Source of the DNA: Desulfosudis oleivorans
Lineage (GTDB): Bacteria > Desulfobacterota > Desulfobacteria > Desulfobacterales > SURF-7
NCBI GenBank assembly: GCA_020723325.1
Contig: DYJD01000039.1
Span: 1-51,162 of the forward strand
Length of the DNA stretch: 51,162 nt
Direction of reading: 5' to 3'
Shown here: positions 6,844 to 15,147 of the stretch, in pieces
Layout of the letters: each line of letters opens with the position of its first letter
Position numbering within the stretch: the first letter of the stretch is position 1
Made by a program: the position numbers and the translations under genes
The notes under the pieces: model-generated
What the model was told of the DNA's origin: nothing
Seen by the model: only the letters and a program-made list of their open reading frames with translations
Databases searched by the model: none

Positions 6844-8880
6844 ATGAAAAATGCGCAAGCACAAGTCAATATCACCATCAACGGCAAGGAGCTGCTGGTT
6901 GACGAAGGCCTCAGCATTCTTCATGCGGCCCGGCAAAACAACATTTACATACCGACCCTCTGCCATCACCCGGCCTTGTCCGAGTGGGGCGGCTGCCGGT
7001 TGTGCGTGGTGGAAGTGGACGGCTCTCCCAAGCTGGCCGCCAGTTGCGTAACGCCCGTGCGCGGCGGCATGTCCATCGTCACGGATAACGCCAATATCCT
7101 TGAAAGCCGCCGCACCATGCTGGAGTTCCTGTTTGCCGAACGGAACCACAACTGCATGTTTTGCCCCCGCAGCGGGGATTGCGAACTCCAGCGCCTGGCT
7201 TATGAATTGCAGATGGATCATCTCACGGTGGCCTTTTCCTATACAGAATTTCCCACGGATGTCACCAGCCGTTACATGGCCATCGACCACAACCGCTGTG
7301 TGCTGTGCGGCCGTTGCATCCGGGCCTGCCAGGAAATTGCCGGGGCCCATGTGCTCGGCTTCCACCATCGCGGCCCCAAAACCATGATCGGGTTGGACTT
7401 GAAAACCCAGCGGGCTGATTCAACCTGTCTGGATTGCGGCGTCTGCCTGCAGGTCTGCCCCACCGGCGCCATTTACAACCGCTTCCGCTCCCACTACGCT
7501 GTTAAAGGTCACCCACCGGCCCAAACAAAGGTCTCCTCCTTCTGCACCCAATGCGGACTGTCGTGCCCCACGGATCTTTATATCGACAGCAACCAGTTGA
7601 TTCGGGTGGAGGGCTGTCTTGCCAAGGCCGATGGACGGCCGGACAAGGGCCAGCTCTGCCACAAGGGCCGCTTCCAGATTTTTGAAGCCCCGGCCGCCCG
7701 GCTCACCCGCCCCTTGGTGCGGCGTCTTAACGGAACCTGGGAACCCGCCACCTGGCAGGATGCCCTGCAATTTGCCGTCACCAAAACCACCGAAATCCGG
7801 CGGAAGAACGGCAACAACGCCTTGTTCGGACTTGTTTCCGGCATGGTCTCCAATGAAGAATTGGTTCTGTTCAAAGAGTTGATGGTGAAAGGATTGTCCG
7901 CCGGCTACGTGGACACCTTGGACGGCCAGATTTTTCGAAACCTTGGGCCGGCCTTTGCCAGGCAAAACCTCGCCCTTCAGGAAGCCTCCTGGAAAAACAT
8001 CGGTCAAAGCGATTTCGTGCTGATTGTGGGCGGCAATCCCGGCAAAACCCAGCCCCTGCTGGCCTCCCTGCTCCGCAAGCGCTGCTTTGAAGAGAAGCTG
8101 CAAACCGCCATGATCAGCCCGGTGGATGAATCCTCGGCCTTTCTTACGGATTTCATTCATGTCTATGCCTATCATCTCGCGGAACTGCTGCGGGCCCTGG
8201 CCGTTGAATCGGCCGCTCTTTCAGCCGGCAAGGCCGCTGAACTTCAAAACGCCGGCCGGCTGTCCCAGATGGGTCTGGACACCAAAACCCAGGACCTTTT
8301 CCGCAATGTGGCCCGTTCCTATGCCGCCGCCCAAAATCCGCTGATCATCATGGATACGGCCCTGACCGCCATGCCGGATTGCGACTGCATTGAACCGGTT
8401 CTGGCGCTTGCGAAACTGAAAACCCCGGCCCCCGGCCAAGCAAGTAATCTATTGATCCTGAAACCTTTCGGCAACAGCGCCGGGGCCTGGCGGGCCGGCC
8501 TGGCCGCCCCCAAGGCGCCTGAATCCACAACTCCGCTGAAAGCCGGATTGATCGTAATGGGTGAAGAGGCTGTCCTGGACGAGGATTTGCTCGGTCGCAC
8601 CAGGCACGCTGAATTTCTGGCAGTGATGACACCATATGCCTTGGAGGAATGGCTGCAGCGCGCCCATGTTTTGATTCCCAAACCCACCGGCCTGGAAACG
8701 GACGGCACTTACAGCTCCATTGACGCCCTGGAAAAAGCCTATCGCAACAAAGCCTTGTTGGCGCCGGAAGGAGTTCGGCCGGCCTGGGAAACCCTGGCTG
8801 CCATGGAAGAATGCCTCGGCATGCCGGACGGCACCAAATCATGGGAGGAGCTTCGCAAAAAAGTCGAAGCAATAAAATAA
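6844..8880 (+). CDS. hoxU: HoxU/NuoG-like iron-sulfur subunit with extended C-terminus
   Basis: The 678-residue protein routes electrons between the diaphorase and the hydrogenase dimer. The first 230 residues match HoxU: a plant-type [2Fe-2S] domain (CHHPALSEWGGCRLC...C), the NuoG His/Cys cluster (HNCMFCPRSGDC) and two [4Fe-4S] motifs (CVLCGRCIRAC; CLDCGVCLQVCPTGA). It then continues into a molybdopterin-oxidoreductase-like region starting with a fifth cluster motif (CTQCGLSCP...C...CHKGRF), as in NuoG and FdhA. The extension is shorter than a full formate dehydrogenase and shows no clear catalytic Cys/Sec site, so it is probably structural. HoxU is usually about 240 residues. GAGGAG precedes the ATG; the gene starts 37 nt after hoxF. 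Confidence 0.88.
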   Translation: MKNAQAQVNITINGKELLVDEGLSILHAARQNNIYIPTLCHHPALSEWGGCRLCVVEVDGSPKLAASCVTPVRGGMSIVTDNANILESRRTMLEFLFAERNHNCMFCPRSGDCELQRLAYELQMDHLTVAFSYTEFPTDVTSRYMAIDHNRCVLCGRCIRACQEIAGAHVLGFHHRGPKTMIGLDLKTQRADSTCLDCGVCLQVCPTGAIYNRFRSHYAVKGHPPAQTKVSSFCTQCGLSCPTDLYIDSNQLIRVEGCLAKADGRPDKGQLCHKGRFQIFEAPAARLTRPLVRRLNGTWEPATWQDALQFAVTKTTEIRRKNGNNALFGLVSGMVSNEELVLFKELMVKGLSAGYVDTLDGQIFRNLGPAFARQNLALQEASWKNIGQSDFVLIVGGNPGKTQPLLASLLRKRCFEEKLQTAMISPVDESSAFLTDFIHVYAYHLAELLRALAVESAALSAGKAAELQNAGRLSQMGLDTKTQDLFRNVARSYAAAQNPLIIMDTALTAMPDCDCIEPVLALAKLKTPAPGQASNLLILKPFGNSAGAWRAGLAAPKAPESTTPLKAGLIVMGEEAVLDEDLLGRTRHAEFLAVMTPYALEEWLQRAHVLIPKPTGLETDGTYSSIDALEKAYRNKALLAPEGVRPAWETLAAMEECLGMPDGTKSWEELRKKVEAIK

Positions 8881-8938
8881 ACCGCGGCCTGTGATCCGCT
8901 TGCACAAATACGATCCGCTTTCAATTGGGAGGAAAGTT

Positions 8939-9481
8939 ATGGGAAAACCGAAAATCGCCACTGTATGGCTGGAAGGATGCGCCGGCTGCCACATGTCTTT
9001 TCTGGATTTGGATGAAGCCTTGCTGGATATTCTGCCCCTGGTGGAGCTGACGGTTTCGCCGATCACGGATTTCAAGGATTTCAATTTTCCGGCCGTGGAT
9101 CTGGGAATCATTGAGGGCGGCATCGGCAACGAAGAACAACTGGAGATCGCCCGGCATCTGCGCAGCCGGGCCAAAATCATCATGACCTGGGGGGACTGCG
9201 CCGTATTCGGCGGCATCAATACCTTGCGCAATTGGATTCCCAAAGCCGAGGTTCTGCAGCGCGGCTATGTGGCCTCGGAAAGCACGGTGGACGGCCTCAT
9301 TCCCATGCATGCGGAACTTCCGCAATTGTTGGATCAGGTGCTTCCGGTCAATCAGGTCATCCCCGTGGATGTCTATATCCCCGGCTGCCCGCCGGCTCCG
9401 GAAGTCATCGCCTATAGTCTTACGGAAATCCTCAAAGGTAAAATTCCGGTGCTGCCGGCCGACATGATCCATTTTGATTAA
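8939..9481 (+). CDS. hoxY: [NiFe] hydrogenase small subunit, HoxY type
   Basis: This 180-residue cytoplasmic small subunit carries the proximal [4Fe-4S] cluster. Its start (ATVWLEGCAGCHMSFLDLDE) is the signature of group 3d HoxY proteins, and other cluster Cys appear in WGDCAVFGG and YIPGCPPAPE. There is no Tat signal, as expected for cytoplasmic bidirectional enzymes. The ATG at 8939 is chosen over an in-frame ATG at 8891 because GGGAGGAA (8927-8934) lies just before it and homology begins there. It is followed 12 nt later by hoxH. Confidence 0.94.
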   Translation: MGKPKIATVWLEGCAGCHMSFLDLDEALLDILPLVELTVSPITDFKDFNFPAVDLGIIEGGIGNEEQLEIARHLRSRAKIIMTWGDCAVFGGINTLRNWIPKAEVLQRGYVASESTVDGLIPMHAELPQLLDQVLPVNQVIPVDVYIPGCPPAPEVIAYSLTEILKGKIPVLPADMIHFD

Positions 9482-9493
9482 GGAGAGAAACGC

Positions 9494-10924
9494 ATGAGCG
9501 CTGCCCGACAAATCACCATCAATCCCATTAGTCGCTTGGAAGGCCATGGAAAGGTCGTCATCCAGTTGGATAAAGACGGCCAGGTGGAGGATGCCCGCTT
9601 TCACGTCACCCAGTTCCGGGGCTATGAACGCTTTTGCGAGGGGCGGCCCTTTGAGGAAATGCCCATCATCACCCAACGCATTTGCGGGATCTGTCCGGTG
9701 AGCCACCAACTGGCCTCGTCCAAGGCCTGTGACGCCATTCTCGGTATTGAAATCCCGGAAACCGGGCTAGCCCTGCGCCGGTTGCTGCACATGGCCCAGT
9801 ATATTCAATCCCATGCCTTGCATTTTTTCCACCTGGCCAGCCCGGATCTGCTACTGGGTTGGGACGCGGACCCGGCTGTCCGCAATGTGGTGGGCGTGAT
9901 CCAGAAGGTTCCGGAGGTGGCCCGCAAAGGCATCCGTTTACGCAAATTCGGCCAGGATATCATTGCCGCCCTGGGAGGCAAGAAAGTCCACCCGGCCTAT
10001 GCCGTGCCGGGCGGGGTGATCAGCCCGCTGTCCAAGGCCGATCGCGACCGCCTGCTGCCGGGCTTCAGCGAAGCCTACGATACCTGCCGCATCGCCCTGG
10101 ATGTGATCAAGGACTGGACCGCCAAAAATGAAAGTGAAGTGCGGCGCTTCGCCAACTTCCCCTCTTTATACGCCGGTCTTATGGATGAAAGCGGCGCACC
10201 CGACATGTATGTAGGCAAATTGCGCATCAAACGCCACGACGGCACCGTGGTGGCCCAATTCGATCCCAAGGACTACCTGAATTTCATCGGCGAACATGTG
10301 GAGCCCTGGTCTTATCTGAAATTCCCCTTTTATAAACCCCATGGCTATCCGGAGGGCTGCTATCGGGTGGGGCCTTTGGGACGGCTCAATGCCGCGGATC
10401 GCATGAGCACCCCCAAGGCAGATATGGAATTCCGCGACTGCAAGCAGTTGCGTGACGGCACTTTAAAAGGCGGGACCCTGCTGTTTCATTACACGCGCAT
10501 CATCGAACTGCTCAATTGCCTGGAAAAGGCCGAAGAGCTCATGTCCGGTGATGTTATCTGCGGTCATGACATCCGGGTGACGGCCGCAGCGAAAAACAGG
10601 GAGGGCGTGGGTGTCATCGAGGCCCCCAGGGGCATCTTGATTCATCACTATTGGGTGGATGAATACGGCGCCATTGAGAAAGCCAACCTGATCGTGGCCA
10701 CCGGCCACAACAATATCGCCATGAACCGGTCCGTGACCCTGGTGGCCAAGGAATATATCAAAGGCGGCGAAATCAAGGAAGGCCTGCTCAATCGGGTGGA
10801 AGGCGCCATCCGTTGCTATGATCCGTGCCTTTCCTGCTCCACCCATGCTTACGGGCTCATGCCGCTCTTGGTTCGCATTGAGGATCACAACGGCGCCCTG
10901 GTGCGGGAAATTCGGCGGGATTGA
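9494..10924 (+). CDS. hoxH: [NiFe] hydrogenase large subunit, HoxH type
   Basis: The 476-residue subunit holds the NiFe(CN)2CO site for reversible H2 activation. The N-terminal L1 motif is [10 protein letters not shown] and the C-terminal L2 motif is [10 protein letters not shown], giving the four Cys ligands; the pattern fits group 3d. About 25 residues follow the L2 histidine, the peptide normally removed by a specific endopeptidase, which is encoded next. All four ligands are Cys, so unlike some hydrogenases of this phylum it is not a selenoprotein. GGAGAG precedes the ATG. Confidence in family is high; the in vivo direction of the reaction is not readable. Confidence 0.96.
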   Translation: MSAARQITINPISRLEGHGKVVIQLDKDGQVEDARFHVTQFRGYERFCEGRPFEEMPIITQRICGICPVSHQLASSKACDAILGIEIPETGLALRRLLHMAQYIQSHALHFFHLASPDLLLGWDADPAVRNVVGVIQKVPEVARKGIRLRKFGQDIIAALGGKKVHPAYAVPGGVISPLSKADRDRLLPGFSEAYDTCRIALDVIKDWTAKNESEVRRFANFPSLYAGLMDESGAPDMYVGKLRIKRHDGTVVAQFDPKDYLNFIGEHVEPWSYLKFPFYKPHGYPEGCYRVGPLGRLNAADRMSTPKADMEFRDCKQLRDGTLKGGTLLFHYTRIIELLNCLEKAEELMSGDVICGHDIRVTAAAKNREGVGVIEAPRGILIHHYWVDEYGAIEKANLIVATGHNNIAMNRSVTLVAKEYIKGGEIKEGLLNRVEGAIRCYDPCLSCSTHAYGLMPLLVRIEDHNGALVREIRRD

Positions 10925-10927
10925 TCC

Positions 10928-11467
10928 ATGCTTAATACGGACAAAGAGCTTGCCAGGGTATGGCTCATCGGCTATGGCAATACCCAGCGGCGCGATGACG
11001 GCCTCGGGCCTTATATCGCCCGCCGGCTCGAGGCGGAACTCGGCCAGCGGCCGGAATTGCGCATCCAGGTCCTGCACCAGTTGGATCCGGTCCTGATCGA
11101 TGATATAATGCTGCCGGAAGCCATCATTTTCATCGACGCCACCCCGGCCCGGCTCGAAGCCGGGTGGTGTTTCCAGGAATTACAACCGGATTTGGGTCAA
11201 TGGCCGTTTGCCATGCACCATCTGCCGCCGGCCATTTTTCTGGGCTTGCTGTGCATGTGCCGCCGCTGCAACCCTTCCGCCTTCCTGGTCACGGTTGAGG
11301 GGGATGATTTTGAATTCGGCACCGGCCTTTCGCCGGCGGCCAAGGCCCGGGCCGATACAGCAGCGGAAGCCCTCCTGGCCTTTGTGCGGTTAAAATATTT
11401 GACAACCCCTGCGTTGTATAATGATAATCAAAGGAGTCGAACATGCAAAGGGAAGCCGATATTCTGA
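10928..11467 (+). CDS. hoxW: Hydrogenase maturation protease, HoxW/HycI family
   Basis: This 179-residue endopeptidase is expected to cut the C-terminal tail of HoxH after nickel insertion. Visible family features are the N-terminal WLIGYGNTQRRDDGLGP block with the metal-contacting Asp, a central FIDATPA block and a MHHLPP segment with the conserved His. It starts 3 nt after hoxH, so translation is probably coupled. The last 30 residues are not family-like and overlap the next gene by 25 nt. General hyp genes are not in this window and must lie elsewhere. Confidence 0.88.
   Translation: MLNTDKELARVWLIGYGNTQRRDDGLGPYIARRLEAELGQRPELRIQVLHQLDPVLIDDIMLPEAIIFIDATPARLEAGWCFQELQPDLGQWPFAMHHLPPAIFLGLLCMCRRCNPSAFLVTVEGDDFEFGTGLSPAAKARADTAAEALLAFVRLKYLTTPALYNDNQRSRTCKGKPIF
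11399..11428 (+). promoter_or_regulatory. Possible sigma-70 promoter before the receiver gene
   Basis: TTGACA (11399-11404) and GATAAT (11423-11428) are 18 bp apart, and an overlapping TATAAT is at 11417-11422. The -10 ends only one nucleotide before the AAAGGAG ribosome binding site (11430-11436), so the transcript would begin inside or after that site. It may be chance. Confidence 0.25.
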
Positions 11468-11847
11468 TTATCGACGATGACAAGGATCTGGTCGGGTCAA
11501 TGCGGATCGTGCTGGAAAGCAAGGGCCACAAGGTCCGCACGGCCGCCGACAGCAAGGCCGGCTATGCCGAAATTCAGGCCAAAATCCCGGACCTCATCAT
11601 TCTGGATGTGATGATGACTTCGGACACAGAGGGCTTTGACTTGGCCTATAAATTACGAAACCAGGCCGCTTATGGAGAAATCCCCATCCTGATGGTGACC
11701 TCTTTCCCAAAGCATATGGCTGAGCAGGGTCCTGAGAAATTTCAACATATCCTGGGTGAAGACTGGCCGGTGACCAAATTCCTGGAAAAGCCCCTGGATC
11801 CGGAAGAATTGCTGGCGGCCGTGGCCGACCTTTTACAAGGGGATTGA
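11443..11847 (+). CDS. Stand-alone response regulator receiver protein
   Basis: The 134-residue product is a single REC domain: the acidic pocket is DDD (residues 11-13), the phospho-acceptor is Asp55 in LIILDVMM, and the conserved Thr/Lys region appears as MVTSF and FLEKPLDPEE. There is no output domain, so it must act through protein contacts or phosphotransfer. AAAGGAG lies 6 nt before the ATG. It overlaps the end of hoxW by 25 nt and lies immediately before a histidine kinase on the same strand, so it may be part of the hydrogenase transcript. Confidence 0.88.
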   Translation: MQREADILIIDDDKDLVGSMRIVLESKGHKVRTAADSKAGYAEIQAKIPDLIILDVMMTSDTEGFDLAYKLRNQAAYGEIPILMVTSFPKHMAEQGPEKFQHILGEDWPVTKFLEKPLDPEELLAAVADLLQGD

Positions 11848-11885
11848 CATTTCAATGCTTGTACTGTCCGCAAAGGATCCACGCC

Positions 11886-13724
11886 ATGCGCATGGGGTAT
11901 GAACTGATCCGGGAACAACTCTTCTTTCGCAAAGAGTTGATGGAAAGGGTCATTTGGTTCATCCGCCTGCGCTGGCTGTTTGTCGGCGCCGGTTTTGCCG
12001 GCAGCACGGCCGGTTATTTAATATGGCGGCCCTTTCCGCTCTTTTTTTTTCTGGGTGTTTTTCTGTTCATCACCTTCTATAATGTCATCTTCTACCGTAT
12101 CCATGTAAAATTGAACGCCGGCCCTTCTCAAAACGAGAAGACCTATACCCTCTTCGCCCATTGTCAGATCGCCCTGGATCTGTTGACTTTGGGGGTGATC
12201 ATCCATTTCACCGGCGGTGTTTACAGCCCCTTTTTGTTTTTCATCCTTTTTCACATCATCATTGCCGGCATTTTGCTTCCGCCTGTCAGTTGCTTTGTCT
12301 ATGGCGGCATCATGCCGGCAGGTCTCGGCCTTGCCATTTTGCTACAGCATCTGAACTTGCTGGACCGGCAGCCGGTGCTGTTTGCCAGCACCATGGCTCC
12401 GCCGGCGCCGGACCGCCAAACCCTGTTCTTGCTGATCATCCACGCCGCCGTCATTTTGGTCATCGCGGCCCTGATCACAACCATCAAGGTCAGTCTGCGT
12501 TTCAAGGGCCGCGAGCTGTTGGGCGTCTCCAAGGAGCTTACCGCGCAAAACAAGAAGCTCAACGCCCTGTATGAGCTGGTCAAGGAAATGGGCCTGCGCA
12601 CCGGCCTGCAGGAACTGATGGATGCCGCCACCCGCCAGGGCACGCAAATCATGGGAGTCAAGGCCTGCGCCATCAAGCTGCTGGACGATCAGCGAAAAAG
12701 GCTGCGTTTTGTTTCCACCTACGGCCTGAGCGGCGATTATATTGCCAAGGGCACGGTGGACATTGAAAAAAGCAGCATTAATCGTAAAATCATCGAAGGT
12801 TCGGTCTATGCCATGGGTAGGATCCATGAAAAGGACCAGTTTCAGTATCCGGAAGACATGCAAAAAGAAGGCATCGCCTCCATGGTCTGCCTGCCCCTGC
12901 GGGTGGAAAAAATGATCCTCGGGGTTTTCTGCGTTTACAGCGACCTGCCCGATGCCTTTCAGGAGAGCGACATTCGCTTTTTCAGCCTCATGTCCGACCT
13001 GACCGCCATATCCATTGAAAACCTGAAAAGCGAATTAAACAAGACCTGGTTTTTACAAAAAACCGCCCACCAATTGCGCTCGCCCCTGAATGCGGTTCAC
13101 AGCATGCTGCGCACCATGCGCAAAGGCTATCTTGGAGAAATCCAGCCGCCCCAGACTGAAAGCCTAGTGCGCTGTGAAAAAAGAATCGAGGCCCTGGGCG
13201 ATTTGATCACCGACCTTTTGGGACTCAGCATCCGCCGGGCCAGCCTGGATCAAAAGAAAATGTATCCGGTTCACATCGGTCAGGTGGTGGAGCGTCTCTT
13301 ACCCATGTACCGGGCCCAGGCTGATGAAAAACATATTGCCCTCAGCCATCGGATTGAAGCCGGGCTGCCGGCCGTCATGGGCGACAATACCCTTTTCGAC
13401 GACCTCTTCACCAACCTGATTTCCAATGCCGTAAAATACACGCCCAACGGCGGCAGCGTCCGGATCGACATCCAGGCCGACGGCCCCGGACGGCTGCGTT
13501 GCGAAATCCAGGATACGGGCATCGGCATTCCCGCGGAAGAAATCACCCATTTGTTCACGGAATTCTATAGAGGCCAAAATGCCAAGGCCACCACCGAGGA
13601 AGGCACCGGTCTGGGTCTGGTCATTGTCAAGGAAATCCTGGATAAACTCAACGGCACCATTCAGGTGGAAAGCAGTGTGGGCCAGGGCACTTGCATGATC
13701 CTCAGGCTGCCGACTACGGGATAA
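11886..13724 (+). CDS. Membrane histidine kinase with GAF domain
   Basis: The 612-residue kinase begins with about six hydrophobic segments (residues 20-215) with little extracytoplasmic sequence. A GAF domain follows (about 238-390), then HisKA with His395 in TAHQLRSPLNAVHSML, and a HATPase with N box (NLISNAVKYTPNGG), DTGIGIP and GTGLGLVIV. The ATG at 11886 is preferred because AAAGGA (11872-11877) precedes it by 8 nt; a TTG at 11844 that overlaps the previous stop is the alternative. The preceding receiver protein is the likely partner. What the membrane domain senses is unknown; its position next to hydrogenase genes makes redox or H2-related control possible but unproven. Confidence 0.88.
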   Translation: MRMGYELIREQLFFRKELMERVIWFIRLRWLFVGAGFAGSTAGYLIWRPFPLFFFLGVFLFITFYNVIFYRIHVKLNAGPSQNEKTYTLFAHCQIALDLLTLGVIIHFTGGVYSPFLFFILFHIIIAGILLPPVSCFVYGGIMPAGLGLAILLQHLNLLDRQPVLFASTMAPPAPDRQTLFLLIIHAAVILVIAALITTIKVSLRFKGRELLGVSKELTAQNKKLNALYELVKEMGLRTGLQELMDAATRQGTQIMGVKACAIKLLDDQRKRLRFVSTYGLSGDYIAKGTVDIEKSSINRKIIEGSVYAMGRIHEKDQFQYPEDMQKEGIASMVCLPLRVEKMILGVFCVYSDLPDAFQESDIRFFSLMSDLTAISIENLKSELNKTWFLQKTAHQLRSPLNAVHSMLRTMRKGYLGEIQPPQTESLVRCEKRIEALGDLITDLLGLSIRRASLDQKKMYPVHIGQVVERLLPMYRAQADEKHIALSHRIEAGLPAVMGDNTLFDDLFTNLISNAVKYTPNGGSVRIDIQADGPGRLRCEIQDTGIGIPAEEITHLFTEFYRGQNAKATTEEGTGLGLVIVKEILDKLNGTIQVESSVGQGTCMILRLPTTG

Positions 13725-13733
13725 GGGAAACAT

Positions 13734-14240
13734 TTAATCTTTTTGCCGGCTCTGCCGCCAGTCCTTGGGCGAGATATATTTTCCGGGCCCCAGGGACCAC
13801 ATGCCCCGACCGGCTTTGACCGCCTCGGCTTCTGCCAGTTGATAAGGCCGCAAATCAAATCCCCTAGGCGGTTTGCCGCGGTATACTTCCGCCAGTCCGG
13901 CTTTGACCATTTCCAGATTCACCATCTTGTTGTTGACCCGCAATACCGCCAGTTGTCGGTTATAGGGCTCAATTCCATACCCTTCCAGCTCCACAAAGCG
14001 GTTCAAGACCAGCCCGGCCAGCAATTCCTTGGCTTTTTCGCTATACGGCTGGCTTTCCCGATGCTTTTTCTTCCCGGTCTCCGGGGCGTCTATTCCGGCC
14101 AGACGGACTTTGATTTCAACACCGTAGCCTTGGGCTTTGACCGTATCACCGTCATAGACCCGGGTGATCTTCCATTCCACGGCCTCAATTCCGGCCGCAA
14201 AAACCAATGAAACCAATACAACCAGACATCTTTTAAGCAA
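13734..14240 (-). CDS. Secreted thermonuclease (SNase-like) protein
   Basis: The 168-residue protein has a short signal peptide (LVVLVSLVFAAGIEA) followed by a staphylococcal-nuclease fold. Conserved segments are VYDGDTVKA, the VRLAGIDAPE block with catalytic Arg and metal Asp, a Ser-Glu-Lys-Ala helix and PYNRQLAVLRV with the second Arg. Translation probably begins at the TTG at 14240, because AGGAG (14248-14252) lies 7 nt upstream and no ATG is available. A possible TTGACA/TATCTG promoter with 17 bp spacing lies at 14297-14325. It converges with the kinase gene with a gap of only 9 nt. Role inferred: extracytoplasmic nucleic acid degradation. Confidence 0.9.
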   Translation of the reverse strand: MLKRCLVVLVSLVFAAGIEAVEWKITRVYDGDTVKAQGYGVEIKVRLAGIDAPETGKKKHRESQPYSEKAKELLAGLVLNRFVELEGYGIEPYNRQLAVLRVNNKMVNLEMVKAGLAEVYRGKPPRGFDLRPYQLAEAEAVKAGRGMWSLGPGKYISPKDWRQSRQKD

Positions 14241-14409
14241 CTGACTACTCCTGATTTACTACAATAAGACCATTTCACAATAATACGAAGCTTTCGCAGA
14301 TATATGAAAAGAAACTTCATGTCAAATCATAATTGAAATGTAGCGTGCAGGCTTTGTGCTGAATTTTCGTTGATTTTATAAGGCTTTTCGATTAAATGGG
14401 AACTATTTC

Positions 14410-14487
14410 GGAGTGCGGTGACGTGTCACCGCTTTCCACGGTGCGACGCGTCGCACCGAAAAAAGCGCAGACAAGTCTGCGCACTCC
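14410..14487 (+). repeat. REP cluster, left copy (three stem-loops)
   Basis: Outer arms GGAGTGCG (14410-14417) and CGCACTCC (14480-14487) enclose three palindromes: GCGGTGACGTGTCACCGC (14415-14432), GGTGCGACGCGTCGCACC (14440-14457) and GCGCAGACAAGTCTGCGC (14465-14482). The right copy has the same layout, with paired changes that keep the first stem. Confidence 0.85.
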
Positions 14488-14526
14488 GCAAAGCCTCCGG
14501 CAAAAACCAAAAAATGAGGGACGGCA

Positions 14527-15054
14527 ATGAACTGGCCGCATGCACCACGCCATTGGCTTTTTTCGCCTGGCATTTACATGGTGACGGCAAGTACTTACCG
14601 CAAACAACCGCTTCTCAACACAATAGAACGGCGGGATTACTTCCTGGCAACCTTCTTTGCCTGCGCTGAAGAATTCGGCTGGACTTTACATGCCTGGGCA
14701 TTATTGCCCAATCACTACCATTTTATTGCCGCATCGCCAGAGGACCCCGCAAGCCTCAGACGCTTTCTTGCCAAATTGCACATGACCAGCTCCAAGCACT
14801 TGAATGAGCTGGATGGTCAAGCCGGCCGGAAGGTCTGGTTCCAGTTCTGGGACAGTAGGATCACTTTCCAGCGCTCCTATCTGGCACGTCTGAATTATGT
14901 CCTCAACAATCCTGTACACCACAAAATCACGCAAAAAGCCGAGGACTATGCCTGGTGCTCGGCCGCCTGGTTTGCGCAGCATGCTCCGGCCGGATTCGTG
15001 GCCACGGTGAAAAACTTCAAAACCGATCTACTCAAGATTCCGGATGATTTCTGA
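14527..15054 (+). CDS. REP-associated tyrosine transposase (RAYT, Y1 family)
   Basis: The 175-residue protein has the Y1 HUH transposase signatures: the metal-binding HYH in LLPNHYHFIAA and the catalytic Tyr in LNYVLNNPVHH. Short proteins of this type act on single-stranded REP hairpins. The ATG at 14527 follows GAGGG. The gene is intact, with no frameshift. Flanking REP clusters begin 40 nt upstream of it and 5 nt downstream of its stop. IS200 itself is shorter and lacks such repeats, so RAYT is the better name. Confidence 0.87.
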   Translation: MNWPHAPRHWLFSPGIYMVTASTYRKQPLLNTIERRDYFLATFFACAEEFGWTLHAWALLPNHYHFIAASPEDPASLRRFLAKLHMTSSKHLNELDGQAGRKVWFQFWDSRITFQRSYLARLNYVLNNPVHHKITQKAEDYAWCSAAWFAQHAPAGFVATVKNFKTDLLKIPDDF

Positions 15055-15058
15055 TTTT

Positions 15059-15138
15059 GGAGTGCGGCGACGGGTCGCCGCTTTCCTGGGGTGCGACGCG
15101 TCGCACCAAAAAAAAGCGCAGACACGTCTGCGCACTCC
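15059..15138 (+). repeat. REP cluster, right copy (three stem-loops)
   Basis: Palindromes GCGGCGACGGGTCGCCGC (15064-15081), GGTGCGACGCGTCGCACC (15090-15107) and GCGCAGACACGTCTGCGC (15116-15133) lie inside outer arms GGAGTGCG/CGCACTCC. It fills the 93 bp between the convergent transposase and receiver genes, so it may also act as a transcript end structure. Confidence 0.85.
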
Positions 15139-15147
15139 GAAAAGGAC

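Larger units (their letters stand above)
14410..15138 (+). mobile_element. RAYT transposase with flanking REP clusters
   Basis: A transposase of the REP-associated tyrosine type (14527-15054) is bracketed by two near-identical three-hairpin sequences in the same orientation (14410-14487 and 15059-15138). This is the standard arrangement of a RAYT unit, domesticated relatives of IS200/IS605 transposases that spread REP sequences. The unit sits between the nuclease gene and a receiver gene within a run of signalling genes. No target duplication is expected for this family. Confidence 0.8.

Noticed and set aside
8891-8938. Upstream ATG for hoxY
   Set aside because: Homology to HoxY starts at the ATG at 8939, which has GGGAGGAA just before it.
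9494-10924. HoxH as a selenoprotein hydrogenase
   Set aside because: All four active-site ligand codons are Cys and the frame has no internal UGA.
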